A DNA stretch of 32,081 nucleotides from the NCBI GenBank assembly GCA_013153235.1, contig JAADEU010000015.1, positions 1-32,081 on the forward strand, in the 5' to 3' direction. Below the pieces are notes generated by a model. The model searched no databases. It was not told the origin of the DNA and worked only from the letters and a program-made list of their open reading frames with translations. The position numbers were made by a program, and so were the translations under genes. Positions 8,536-16,343 of this stretch are shown in pieces. The stretch's first letter is position 1, and the number at the start of each line of letters is the position of its first letter. The DNA comes from Aquificota bacterium (lineage in GTDB: Bacteria > Aquificota > Aquificia > Aquificales > Hydrogenothermaceae).

Positions 8536-9600
8536 ATGAAAAAAGTTATGGGACTGGCTGCTGCAGGACTGCTTGCTGCAGGAACTGCATCTGCAGGAAC
8601 ACTTACCGTTGCTAACTCCGACATGACAATGGGTGGAGGAGTTACAGCAGGATACTTCTATGTTACAAACAACGGTGCAGGACAGAACACAGACTACTTC
8701 ACAGTTTCTAACTTTGTAATTGACCTGAAAGGAAAGTCAGGAATCATAAGCTATAAGGCAAGCTTTGGTTCTGTAGTTCAGCCTGACCTGCTTGAAGGAA
8801 CACTCTCAAAGAGCTCTTCTTTTGGGCTCTCGTACGGATGGGTAACCATTTCTCCTGTTGAAGGCCTGTCTATTGATGCAGGAAAACTTACAACAAATAT
8901 CGGTTATGAACTGTACCACACATACGACAACAAAAACTACACATTCGGTCTTGTATGGTGGGGACAGCCTGTTACATATCCAGGTGCAAGGGTAAACTAC
9001 TCTGTTGCTGATGGTGTGGATGTTTATGCTGAGTATACACAGGATACAGCAGGAAGTGTGTTCACAGTTTCACCAACAGATGCCTACGCGGTAGGTGTAA
9101 TTGGTTCTATGGAAAATGTTAGCTATGCGGTTTCTTACTTTGATTACAACAAAACTAAAAACCTGATTGATGTTGTTCTCAGCACAGAGATTGAAGGATT
9201 TGAGCTTGGACTGAACTTCGACTACCAGTGGATGGATGATACTGCCAAGAAGGCCCTCCAGAATGCAGGGGCAACAAGCATAGATGATACAGCATACGGT
9301 ATTGCCCTCTATGTATCAACAAAGGTTGATGTGTTTGAGCTTCCTGTGAGGATTGAGTATGTAAATGACGGTTCTGCAACAGATGCCGCTGGCAATGTTG
9401 TTTGCGATGGAATCTACGGTGTTGCAGGGGACAGTGCATGGTCTTTCACAGTTACACCTACATACAGACCATCTGCAAACACATACGTGAGGGCTGAATT
9501 TGCTTATGTTTCTACAGACAAGAAGGGCTTTTCAGATGATAAAGGAAATGCAAAGGACAGCAGAACTGTTATTGGTGTTGAGGCCGGATTCCTGTTCTAA
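8536..9600 (+). CDS. outer-membrane beta-barrel protein (porin-like)
   Basis: The product has 354 residues. Residues 1-20 form a signal peptide (LLAAGTASA, then G). The rest is rich in Gly, Thr, Tyr and alternating hydrophobic residues typical of amphipathic beta strands. It ends EAGFLF, with the terminal Phe used as a BAM recognition signal in outer-membrane barrels. Segments such as DGVDVYAEYTQDTA and NTYVRAEFAYVSTD look like paired strands and turns. I cannot assign a named family or substrate. It lies 91 nt after amtB, with only a weak hairpin between, so it may share nitrogen regulation and admit ammonium or other small solutes. That is inference from position only. The start has a CAGGAGG site. 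Confidence 0.75.
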   Translation: MKKVMGLAAAGLLAAGTASAGTLTVANSDMTMGGGVTAGYFYVTNNGAGQNTDYFTVSNFVIDLKGKSGIISYKASFGSVVQPDLLEGTLSKSSSFGLSYGWVTISPVEGLSIDAGKLTTNIGYELYHTYDNKNYTFGLVWWGQPVTYPGARVNYSVADGVDVYAEYTQDTAGSVFTVSPTDAYAVGVIGSMENVSYAVSYFDYNKTKNLIDVVLSTEIEGFELGLNFDYQWMDDTAKKALQNAGATSIDDTAYGIALYVSTKVDVFELPVRIEYVNDGSATDAAGNVVCDGIYGVAGDSAWSFTVTPTYRPSANTYVRAEFAYVSTDKKGFSDDKGNAKDSRTVIGVEAGFLF

Positions 9601-9615
9601 TAAAACATAATCTCT

Positions 9616-9636
9616 GGGGGCGTTGGCCCCCTTACT
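9616..9636 (+). terminator. hairpin after the beta-barrel gene
   Basis: GGGGGC (9616-9621) pairs perfectly with GCCCCC (9626-9631) across a GTTG loop. The following TTACT is a poor T tract. The hairpin ends 10 nt before the comEC start, so it may act as a partial terminator or influence comEC expression. Confidence 0.6.
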
Positions 9637-9641
9637 AAAAT

Positions 9642-11315
9642 GTGAAAAACTTTTTTCTTTTTCTGTTTCTGTCTTTTACAGGGGGAGTCTTATTATCATC
9701 CTATATTCCGGAGATTTTGTTTTTCCTGATTCCTTTTTTTATCCTGGTTCCCATTATTGAAAAATCAGCCTGGAGTCTGCCTGTTTTCTTTACAGGCGTA
9801 TTTCTTACAGGGGCTTTTCTATCTCACCAGGACAGTCTGGAGGATATGCAGATAAAAAGAGTCTATGCAGCCTGTTTTGTAACCTCTCCACCGTATTTTT
9901 CCCCTGACTTTACCTCATTTTCCTGCAGGGTATTTGAATCGGATTTTAAACCACTGGAGGGAAGAAAGGTTTCTGTGTATCTTAGATGGGAAGACAGGGA
10001 TATATTTGCAGGGAGTTCTGTCTCGTTTTTTGGCAGGGGATACATTCAGGATGGCAGAATAAAACTGTATCCATACAGGGGTTTTTTCCAGACACTCAAT
10101 GACAGGAATCCCCTGTATCCTGTTGCCTGGCTCAAGAATTTTCTCATAGATAGATACAGGTCTTCTACAGTTGATGAATCTGCTTTTGCCCTGGGAATGG
10201 CACTTATTTTCGGGGAAAGGGGGTATATATCCAGGTACAGGGAGGAGTTTATCAATGCCGGTACTTCCCATCTGCTGGCCATCTCAGGTATGCATGTGGG
10301 AATACTTATTCTTATACTGCTTTTTATAACCTCGTTTATCGGTAGAGTATCTTACTACATAACTGCCATGTTCCTTGTGATTTATCCCCTTTTCACCGGA
10401 CTTCAGGTTCCTGTTGTAAGGGCATCCATGCTGGGAATTCTGTATCTGTATTCAAAAATAAGATATCTCAGGGTTAACCCATTTTGTCTTCTGTTTTTTG
10501 TTGCTTTTGTTATTCTTTTGTTTTCCCCTGAATCTGTATATTCTGTCAGTTTTCAGCTCTCATTTATAGCTGTGGCCGGACTGCTTTTGTTTAGGGATAT
10601 ATTCAGTATATCTTCCGGAGGCAAAGTTGTTAATTTCATTGCCGGTTCCTTCCTTATGTCTGTGGTTGCCCTTGTTTTCACATTGCCGGTTATTGCGTAC
10701 CATTTCGGGAAGTTTTCCCTTACCACGGTAATTGCCACCCCTGTTCTTGTAATTCTGCTGTTTCCGTATCTGTTTCTGTCTGCCCTTAATCTGTTTACAT
10801 TTTTCAGTATAAAACCACTGGTTTTATTTATGGATTATACAGGGCTGTTTTTCCTCCATATAAACAGCCTGTTTTCAGAATTACCTGCTGTTTATACAGG
10901 ATACTCACCCTCTCTTCTGGCTGTGTTTGCCGTCCTCTGTATCCTTATTGGTGTGCATCTATCAGGAATCAGACCTTTTTTCAGACTTATTGTTTCTGTA
11001 TTTGCGGTTCTGGTATTTCTCAGTATTACAAGGGTTAAGGATTTCCGGCCGTTTATCTATGTTAAAAAAGGTCCTAAAAAACCATATCTGGCCGTTATTG
11101 TTCCTTATGGTGAGTGTTTCTTTAACAGTAGAAAGCTCCTGTACCTGCTGGATAAATACGGATGCAGGGAAAAGATTCCCCTTAGATACGCCGGTTATAC
11201 CGGTGACGGAGAAAATTTCAGTTATAAAACGGTTCCCGGAGGATACATCGTAAACTTCAGAGGAAGAAGCTACACCATTAAAAACGGGACATACATCATT
11301 TATCCTGAAAAGTAA
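9642..11315 (+). CDS. comEC: ComEC/Rec2-family membrane protein lacking the beta-lactamase domain
   Basis: ComEC forms the inner-membrane channel for single-stranded DNA in natural transformation. The competence-domain signature LLAISGMHVGILILILL is present near residue 212, followed by many membrane helices. The N-terminal part, with two early membrane segments and a soluble OB-like stretch, fits DUF4131. At 557 residues it is shorter than classic ComEC (about 750). The last 90 residues have no HxHxDH motif, so the metallo-beta-lactamase domain is absent. The only available start is GTG at 9642, because an in-frame stop sits at 9636-9638, and no ribosome binding site precedes it. The 3' end overlaps the convergent gene at 11300 by 16 nt. 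Confidence 0.8.
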   Translation: MKNFFLFLFLSFTGGVLLSSYIPEILFFLIPFFILVPIIEKSAWSLPVFFTGVFLTGAFLSHQDSLEDMQIKRVYAACFVTSPPYFSPDFTSFSCRVFESDFKPLEGRKVSVYLRWEDRDIFAGSSVSFFGRGYIQDGRIKLYPYRGFFQTLNDRNPLYPVAWLKNFLIDRYRSSTVDESAFALGMALIFGERGYISRYREEFINAGTSHLLAISGMHVGILILILLFITSFIGRVSYYITAMFLVIYPLFTGLQVPVVRASMLGILYLYSKIRYLRVNPFCLLFFVAFVILLFSPESVYSVSFQLSFIAVAGLLLFRDIFSISSGGKVVNFIAGSFLMSVVALVFTLPVIAYHFGKFSLTTVIATPVLVILLFPYLFLSALNLFTFFSIKPLVLFMDYTGLFFLHINSLFSELPAVYTGYSPSLLAVFAVLCILIGVHLSGIRPFFRLIVSVFAVLVFLSITRVKDFRPFIYVKKGPKKPYLAVIVPYGECFFNSRKLLYLLDKYGCREKIPLRYAGYTGDGENFSYKTVPGGYIVNFRGRSYTIKNGTYIIYPEK

Positions 11316-11581
11316 AGATATGAAAAATACAGGGCGGCAAGTATGGAGAGAATAAGAATCAGTTTTGAAAAGAATTTCAGTGTCATTCCAACGATTCTGA
11401 GGAAGATTATGAAGATTGCTATGGCCATTGCTATCAATGCGTAAGTGCCCTCAGGTGTATCCAGCATCCCCTTGAACGGAGGTGGCAGATACTCCTTGAT
11501 GGACTGTTTTATCTCCTGAATCTTCTTTTCTTTGGCCTTCTCAAATTCCTTTTTTCCACCGTAAAGGTCAAGTGGGTCCAT
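11300..11581 (-). CDS. small two-helix membrane protein of unknown function
   Basis: The product has 93 residues. I chose the ATG at 11581-11579, read MDPLDLYGGKKEFEKAKEKK, because AAAGGGGAGAG lies just upstream; a longer reading to 11722 has no such support and would run into the mqnC promoter and start. The first 40 residues are charged and helical, ending EYLPPPFKG. Two hydrophobic segments follow, at about 47-66 and 70-90 (ALIAMAIAIFIIFL and LILILSILAALYFSYLYF). The layout suggests a small inner-membrane protein with a cytoplasmic N-terminus. I do not recognise the family. It diverges from mqnC, and the two promoters overlap. Confidence 0.65.
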   Translation of the reverse strand: MDPLDLYGGKKEFEKAKEKKIQEIKQSIKEYLPPPFKGMLDTPEGTYALIAMAIAIFIIFLRIVGMTLKFFSKLILILSILAALYFSYLYFSG

Positions 11582-11603
11582 GCTCTCTCCCCTTTTTGTA
11601 TTT

Positions 11604-11632
11604 ATATTAATGGATACAGTTTTGTTTTTCAA
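11604..11632 (-). promoter_or_regulatory. promoter of the small membrane protein gene
   Basis: On the minus strand, TTGAAA (11632-11627), a 17-bp spacer and TAATAT (11609-11604) form a reasonable sigma70 promoter. The -35 box abuts and shares one base with the -35 box of the mqnC promoter on the other strand. Confidence 0.5.
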
Positions 11633-11649
11633 AGAATTGGACATATAAT
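11622..11649 (+). promoter_or_regulatory. promoter of mqnC
   Basis: TTGTTT (11622-11627), a 16-bp spacer and a perfect TATAAT (11644-11649) place the start of transcription near 11656, about 26 nt before the mqnC ATG. The leader holds the AAGGGAG ribosome binding site. Confidence 0.55.
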
Positions 11650-11681
11650 AAGTGTGAATCCTGATGTAAAGGGAGTTTTGG

Positions 11682-12791
11682 ATGGGAATAACCGGTGAAA
11701 AAGTTCTGGTGGATACGGTCATAGAAAAAGTAAACTCCGGTGAAAGGGTTAGCGACGAAGAGGCACTTTATCTACTCGAAAATGTGGACCTTCTGACTGT
11801 AGGCAGGATTGCAGACCTTGCAAGGAGGAAGAAACATCCGGACAATGTGGCCACATTTGTGGTGGACAGGAATGTGAACTATACCAACGTGTGTATTGCA
11901 GGATGTAAGTTCTGTGCATTCCAGACAAAAAGAAACGCCCCTGATGCGTATCTGCTGGAGTTTGAGGAGATATACAGGAAGGTACAGGAGCTTGTTGAGT
12001 GGGGCGGAACAACCCTTCTTATGCAGGGGGGACTGAATCCTGACCTGAGGATAGATTTTTATGTGGAACTTTTCAGGGGTATTAAGGAAAGATTTCCCCA
12101 GATACAGATACATTCCCTTTCAGCATCGGAGATTTATTTCCTTTCAAAACTGGAAAAGATTCCTATAAAAAAAGTGCTGGAAATACTACAGGAGGCAGGT
12201 CTTGATAGCGTTCCTGGTGGAGGGGCTGAGATACTCTCAGATGAAATCAGGTCCCAGATTTCTTCCAATAAGGTGAGCACTGATGTGTGGCTTGAGGTCC
12301 ACAGGTCTGCCCATCAGCTTGGGATGAAAACAACAGCAACGATGATGTTTGGACATATTGAAAAACCTGTTCATATAATTGAGCATCTGAGACATATAAG
12401 AGGGCTTCAGGATGAGTCCCTTAAAAGGGGGAAAGGATATTTTACAGCCTTCATTCCCTGGACATTCCAGAAAGGTGGGACAAGGCTTGACCATATTGAG
12501 ACAGCCACCACCGTTTACTACCTGAAGGTACTGGCTGTTTCCAGGATATACCTGGATAATTTCCAGAATGTCCAGTCTTCCCATGTGACCCAGACTATGA
12601 AGGTGGGTCCTGTTGGTCTTCACTTTGGGGCCAATGACCTGGGCAGTACGATGATTGAGGAGAATGTGGTTGCATCAACAGGCTGGAAGGTTGCAGCCCC
12701 GAGACCTGAAAAAATGGCGGATATCATAAGGAAGGCCGGCTTCAAGCCAGCCCAGAGGGATACCTACTACAATATTATCAGGTACTACTGA
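11682..12791 (+). CDS. mqnC: cyclic dehypoxanthinyl futalosine synthase (menaquinone synthesis)
   Basis: MqnC is a radical SAM enzyme of the futalosine menaquinone pathway; it cyclises dehypoxanthine futalosine. The 4Fe-4S motif CIAGCKFC gives C71, C75 and C78, preceded by NVNYTNV as in this family. LLMQGGLNPDL and VPGGGAEIL distinguish MqnC from the related MqnE and from CofH. At 369 residues it has the normal length. The start follows AAGGGAG. Its 3' end overlaps the convergent cdsA gene by 14 nt (12778-12791). No other mqn genes lie in the window, so the pathway genes appear to be scattered. Confidence 0.9.
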   Translation: MGITGEKVLVDTVIEKVNSGERVSDEEALYLLENVDLLTVGRIADLARRKKHPDNVATFVVDRNVNYTNVCIAGCKFCAFQTKRNAPDAYLLEFEEIYRKVQELVEWGGTTLLMQGGLNPDLRIDFYVELFRGIKERFPQIQIHSLSASEIYFLSKLEKIPIKKVLEILQEAGLDSVPGGGAEILSDEIRSQISSNKVSTDVWLEVHRSAHQLGMKTTATMMFGHIEKPVHIIEHLRHIRGLQDESLKRGKGYFTAFIPWTFQKGGTRLDHIETATTVYYLKVLAVSRIYLDNFQNVQSSHVTQTMKVGPVGLHFGANDLGSTMIEENVVASTGWKVAAPRPEKMADIIRKAGFKPAQRDTYYNIIRYY

Positions 12792-13545
12792 AAATCTGGA
12801 AAAAAACAACAAACACCAGTGAGGCAAAAATAAGCGCATCAATCCTGTCCAGTATCCCGCCGTGTCCCGGTATAATGTGTGAAGAGTCCTTCTGGCCAAC
12901 CTGTCTTTTTATAAAGCTTTCAAAAAGGTCCCCAATCTGCATCACAACAGATGCAATAGCAACAGGTATTATAGCCTCAGGAATCTCAAGAAAATAGGCT
13001 GTTAAACCTCCTGCTATAAGGGAACCTGCAACGCTACCTGCAGCACCTTCCCAGGTTTTTTTAGGTGAGAGTCTTGGGGCAAGTTTATGCCTTCCAAGGA
13101 GCTTCCCTGTAAAGTACGCCAGTGTATCCCCTGCCCAGACAGTTGCAAACAGAACCAGAACGAGGTTTCTATCAATACTGTGGAGAATACCTATTGAAGA
13201 AACAAAAAAGACAGGATAAACAAGTCCGAATACGGAAGCTGTAAGTGTATCTATCCTGTAGACCCTGTGCCCTGTATAAAAACCGTAGAGAAATATAAGT
13301 AGAAGTGAAAGGTATGGGGATACAAACAGGGTCAAGGTAGAAAACACTGAGCCTGATATCCCTGCCTCTACAGGTTTTAACCCTTCAAATCTGAAAGACA
13401 GGAGTCTGAATACCTCCCATGTGGCTACACCTGCAAGAACGGCTATAACCACCTTGAACAGCCAGACAGGGGCAAAGAGAACGCCGCTTATGGCGGCGGC
13501 TGCAAGCAGTATACCTGTAACTGTTCTGACTGCCAGTTCATTCAT
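12778..13545 (-). CDS. cdsA: phosphatidate cytidylyltransferase
   Basis: CdsA makes CDP-diacylglycerol from phosphatidate and CTP, the branch point of phospholipid synthesis. The 255-residue protein has about eight membrane helices. The family signature lies at residues 210-236: S210, then FIKR, QKD, PGHGG and LDRID. SPKKTWEG (160-167) and WAGDTLAYFTG (137-147) are also typical. Its start overlaps the uppS stop as ATGA, so cdsA is translationally coupled to uppS, a gene pair found together in many bacteria. A CDP-alcohol phosphotransferase that could use its product is encoded at 21854-22429. Confidence 0.95.
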   Translation of the reverse strand: MNELAVRTVTGILLAAAAISGVLFAPVWLFKVVIAVLAGVATWEVFRLLSFRFEGLKPVEAGISGSVFSTLTLFVSPYLSLLLIFLYGFYTGHRVYRIDTLTASVFGLVYPVFFVSSIGILHSIDRNLVLVLFATVWAGDTLAYFTGKLLGRHKLAPRLSPKKTWEGAAGSVAGSLIAGGLTAYFLEIPEAIIPVAIASVVMQIGDLFESFIKRQVGQKDSSHIIPGHGGILDRIDALIFASLVFVVFFQIFSST

Positions 13546-14243
13546 ATACTGAGGACCTTTCCAAATCTTCTTTCCCGGCTCTGGTATTCATAGAGTGCTC
13601 TCAGGAATTCATCCCTGTCAAAATCAGGCCACAGTGTTTCTGTAAAATAAAATTCTGTGTAGGCTGTCTGCCAGAGCATAAAATTGGATATCCTCTCCTC
13701 TCCGCTGGTTCTGATAAGCAGGTCAGGGTCAGGCATTTCGGGGATATACAGGAATCTTCTGAAGTCCTCTTCTGACAGCTCCGTGATACCGCTTTTTAAT
13801 GCTTTGTTCACAGCGTCTATTATCTCTGCCTTTCCGCTGTAATTCAGGGCCACAACAAAATTCATTCCGTCACAGTGCTGTGTGGCCTTTTCTCCCTCCT
13901 CTACAGACCTTTTAATCATATCAGGGAGTTGCTCTATTCTCCCCATAAATCTGAGCCGGATGTTGTTTTCTATCAGATAGGGAACCTTCTTGTTTATGTA
14001 CTCAACAAGAAGGGACATAATTGCATCAACTTCTTCTTTTGGTCTTCCCCAGTTCTCTGTGGAAAAGGCGAATACAGACAGCCATTTTATGCCTATATCT
14101 CTGGATACCTCTATCAGCTCCTCAACCCTTTTTGCCCCTTCCCTATGGCCGTAAACCCTGGGAAGCCCCCGTCTACGGGCCCACCTGCCGTTACCGTCCA
14201 TTATGACAGCAACATGCTCGGGTATTTTGTAGAGGTTTTCCAT
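13542..14243 (-). CDS. uppS: undecaprenyl diphosphate synthase
   Basis: UppS (a cis-prenyltransferase) extends farnesyl diphosphate to the C55 lipid carrier for peptidoglycan and O-antigen. The motif HVAVIMDGNGRWARRRG lies at residues 10-26, with catalytic Asp16. VFAFSTENWGRP and the C-terminal DLLIRTSGEERISNFMLWQ block are diagnostic. Length (233) is normal. The ATG shares one base with the cpoB stop codon (TAATG) and the 3' end overlaps cdsA, giving a compact cpoB-uppS-cdsA operon. Confidence 0.96.
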   Translation of the reverse strand: MENLYKIPEHVAVIMDGNGRWARRRGLPRVYGHREGAKRVEELIEVSRDIGIKWLSVFAFSTENWGRPKEEVDAIMSLLVEYINKKVPYLIENNIRLRFMGRIEQLPDMIKRSVEEGEKATQHCDGMNFVVALNYSGKAEIIDAVNKALKSGITELSEEDFRRFLYIPEMPDPDLLIRTSGEERISNFMLWQTAYTEFYFTETLWPDFDRDEFLRALYEYQSRERRFGKVLSI

Positions 14244-14962
14244 TACTCAGATACCTCTAACTTTTTCTGGGCTATTTCAGCCTCTTCAGTGTCGGGGAAT
14301 CTCTTTATAAGCTGTCTGAAAACCCTTTTTGCCTCCTCTTTTTCCCCCATCTTTAAAAGGGCAAAACCCTTTTTTAGCATTGCAGTTGGGAGTTTGTTGC
14401 AGTCAAGAATCTCTCCGGTCTGGCATCCTTTTATTATTCTGTCAAATGTTTTTGCAGCAGCATCGTACCTGCCCTCTATGTAGTAAGTCTGGCCTATCCA
14501 GAACAGGGCATTGTCGTACAGCTCTGAATCCCTGTATTTTTTAACGAATTTTTCGAATATCTTCCTGGCCTGTTCAATTTTGCCTTTGTAGTAGGCATCA
14601 AGACCGTACCTGTACAGTTCATCAGGTCTTTCCGGTATTTTTACCTTTTCTTCACCTTCTTTTTCAGGTTCTTTAGATTCGGTAGATGTGGTTGAGTTCT
14701 GTTTTTTTGTTTCCTCTATTTTGCCGAAAGACCTGAGTTTTTGAAGCTGAATCTCATTTTCAGAAGTGACCTTTGCAACATTATCCACCCTCTGGGACAA
14801 TCTGGAAAGGTCCTCTTCTATTTTCTTCTGTCTTTCCTCTATCTGGGAAAGCTGTTTTTTCATCTGTATTATCTCTTTTTGGAGAAGGTCAACATCCTCC
14901 TGTTTTACACATCCGGTCAGAACGACAGCCACCGCAGGGAATGTTATTAAGAGTTTTTTCAT
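14243..14962 (-). CDS. cpoB: CpoB/YbgF-like Tol-Pal-associated protein, predicted lipoprotein
   Basis: CpoB/YbgF links outer-membrane constriction by Tol-Pal with peptidoglycan synthesis. I start it at the ATG at 14962-14960, which has GGAGG just upstream; the longer reading lacks this. It begins MKKLLITFPAVAVVLTGC, a lipoprotein signal with lipobox LTGC and Cys18, whereas E. coli CpoB has an ordinary cleaved signal. Residues 20-75 form a charged coiled coil (QMKKQLSQIEERQKKIEEDL), then a low-complexity linker, then three TPR-like repeats from about 105 to 239 (ALFWIGQTYYIEGRYDAAAK). The length is 239. No tol or pal genes are in the window, so the role is inferred from architecture. Confidence 0.8.
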   Translation of the reverse strand: MKKLLITFPAVAVVLTGCVKQEDVDLLQKEIIQMKKQLSQIEERQKKIEEDLSRLSQRVDNVAKVTSENEIQLQKLRSFGKIEETKKQNSTTSTESKEPEKEGEEKVKIPERPDELYRYGLDAYYKGKIEQARKIFEKFVKKYRDSELYDNALFWIGQTYYIEGRYDAAAKTFDRIIKGCQTGEILDCNKLPTAMLKKGFALLKMGEKEEAKRVFRQLIKRFPDTEEAEIAQKKLEVSE

Positions 14963-14985
14963 GATTTCCTCCAGAAAAATCAAGG

Positions 14986-15014
14986 TTGTGAAAAGCACAT
15001 AGTAAATATATAAT
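14986..15014 (+). promoter_or_regulatory. promoter of the diguanylate cyclase gene
   Basis: TTGTGA (14986-14991), exactly 17 bp, and a perfect TATAAT (15009-15014). Transcription would begin near 15021, with a leader of about 25 nt containing AAGGTG. Its -10 box overlaps the -10 box of the opposite promoter at 15005-15034. Confidence 0.65.
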
Positions 15015-15034
15015 TGAACGTATATTTATTTCAA
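15005..15034 (-). promoter_or_regulatory. promoter of the cpoB-uppS-cdsA operon
   Basis: On the minus strand, TTGAAA (15034-15029), an 18-bp spacer and TATATT (15010-15005). Two bases of its -10 box are shared with the -10 box of the divergent cyclase promoter, so the two cannot be occupied by RNA polymerase at once. Confidence 0.55.
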
Positions 15035-15045
15035 GGTGAAATATC

Positions 15046-16305
15046 ATGGATGAACTATTAAGTAGCGTCTCCGAAAAACTCACCCAGTTTCTCCACGAAA
15101 ATCTGGAAGATTTTAAATACTTTTCGGACAAAGTTGAAAAAATAAAAGGGTATTATCTGGATATTCTCAGGGAGATTCTCAGGGAGGAGTTTGACAGAAA
15201 CGAGGTGAAGAAGAAATCCTTCGTACTGGGAAGGTATTTCTTTGAAAACGACATATCATACATGCTCCTTCTTGATATTGACGACCACATAGTACCCTAT
15301 GTTATAGAACTGATTTCTTCTGTGGAAGAAGATATTCCCCATTTTGTGTCCAGAATACATCTGTTTGAGGAAAGGGTAAGGTATGTTGAAAATAAAGTTG
15401 CTTACGGTTATCTGACGGAGAACATAAAGCAGGATAAAAACTGGATAAGGGAAAAACTGAGAATCATAAAAAACTCCGAAAGCACAATGAAACCCTTTGT
15501 CAGGGACCATCTGATATGGGTAAACAGGATACTTGAGGATATCAGAAAACTCAGGCCATCAGCTTCCGTTCCACTGGGGCATTACAACTGTGAGCTCGGC
15601 AGGAGACTGGAACATTCAGACGGGCTGGGAATTTTTGATGAATACAGGGATGAGATAATAATTCTCCACAAAAAAATACATGGCAGTGCGGTACAGATTT
15701 ACCATTTCCTCCACACAAGGGATTACAAGCACCTTCTCCTTGAGTATCTTGAGTTTTTTAATCTGGTTGGGAAGTTTGTCAGTCTTCTGGGTCTGACATT
15801 TGCGGTGATGTACGAGGAGGATGCCAACATAGACCCACTGACAAAGGTTCTCAGCAGGAGAAGTCTTGAGTTTATTCTCTCTTCCCAGTTTCATATAGCA
15901 AAAATATCAAAAAGGCCCCTGTCTGTGGCCATGGTGGATATAGATAACTTCAAGCAGATTAATGATAGATACGGACACCAGATTGGGGACTGTGTTCTCA
16001 GGCGTATTGCCCAGAGGATACAGGATGCCCTGAGGAAGTCCGATTTTATATTCAGATACGGTGGTGAGGAGTTTCTGGTTCTTCTCCCATTTACATCAAA
16101 ATCCGATGCCGTTAAAGTTCTGGATAAAATAGTCAGCAGGGTGTCCGGTGAACCTGTAAAATGTGGTGAGTTTAACCAGAGGGTAACCGTCTCTGCAGGG
16201 GTTTCTTCTATAGAGGACGCCAGAGACATATATTCCCTGATATCCAGGGCAGATAGGGCCCTTTACAAGGCAAAAAAGGCTGGAAAAAACAGGGTTTCAA
16301 CATAA
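15046..16305 (+). CDS. diguanylate cyclase with zinc-binding CZB domain
   Basis: The protein has 419 residues and three parts. Residues 1 to about 145 are helical, charged and unrecognised. Residues about 150-240 match the chemoreceptor zinc-binding (CZB) fold. Four likely ligands are H155 (DHLIWVN), C182 (HYNCELGRRL), H208 and H212 (LHKKIH). Their spacing of 27, 26 and 4 is close to that of E. coli DgcZ (H22, C52, H79, H83), where zinc inhibits cyclase activity. Residues about 260-419 are a GGDEF domain: DPLTKVLSRRSLE, active site GGEEF at 339-343, and an intact inhibitory I-site RKSD at 330-333 with five residues between. It should make c-di-GMP from GTP under zinc and product control. No membrane segment is visible. 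It has its own promoter; rimO follows 38 nt later. Confidence 0.88.
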   Translation: MDELLSSVSEKLTQFLHENLEDFKYFSDKVEKIKGYYLDILREILREEFDRNEVKKKSFVLGRYFFENDISYMLLLDIDDHIVPYVIELISSVEEDIPHFVSRIHLFEERVRYVENKVAYGYLTENIKQDKNWIREKLRIIKNSESTMKPFVRDHLIWVNRILEDIRKLRPSASVPLGHYNCELGRRLEHSDGLGIFDEYRDEIIILHKKIHGSAVQIYHFLHTRDYKHLLLEYLEFFNLVGKFVSLLGLTFAVMYEEDANIDPLTKVLSRRSLEFILSSQFHIAKISKRPLSVAMVDIDNFKQINDRYGHQIGDCVLRRIAQRIQDALRKSDFIFRYGGEEFLVLLPFTSKSDAVKVLDKIVSRVSGEPVKCGEFNQRVTVSAGVSSIEDARDIYSLISRADRALYKAKKAGKNRVST

Positions 16306-16343
16306 ATATTTACATCTGCAAGAAATTCCGGAGGTAATGCTGT

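Noticed and set aside
11582..11722. Longer N-terminus for the small membrane protein (start at 11722)
   Set aside because: It would run through both promoters and the mqnC start, and lacks a ribosome binding site; the ATG at 11581 has one.
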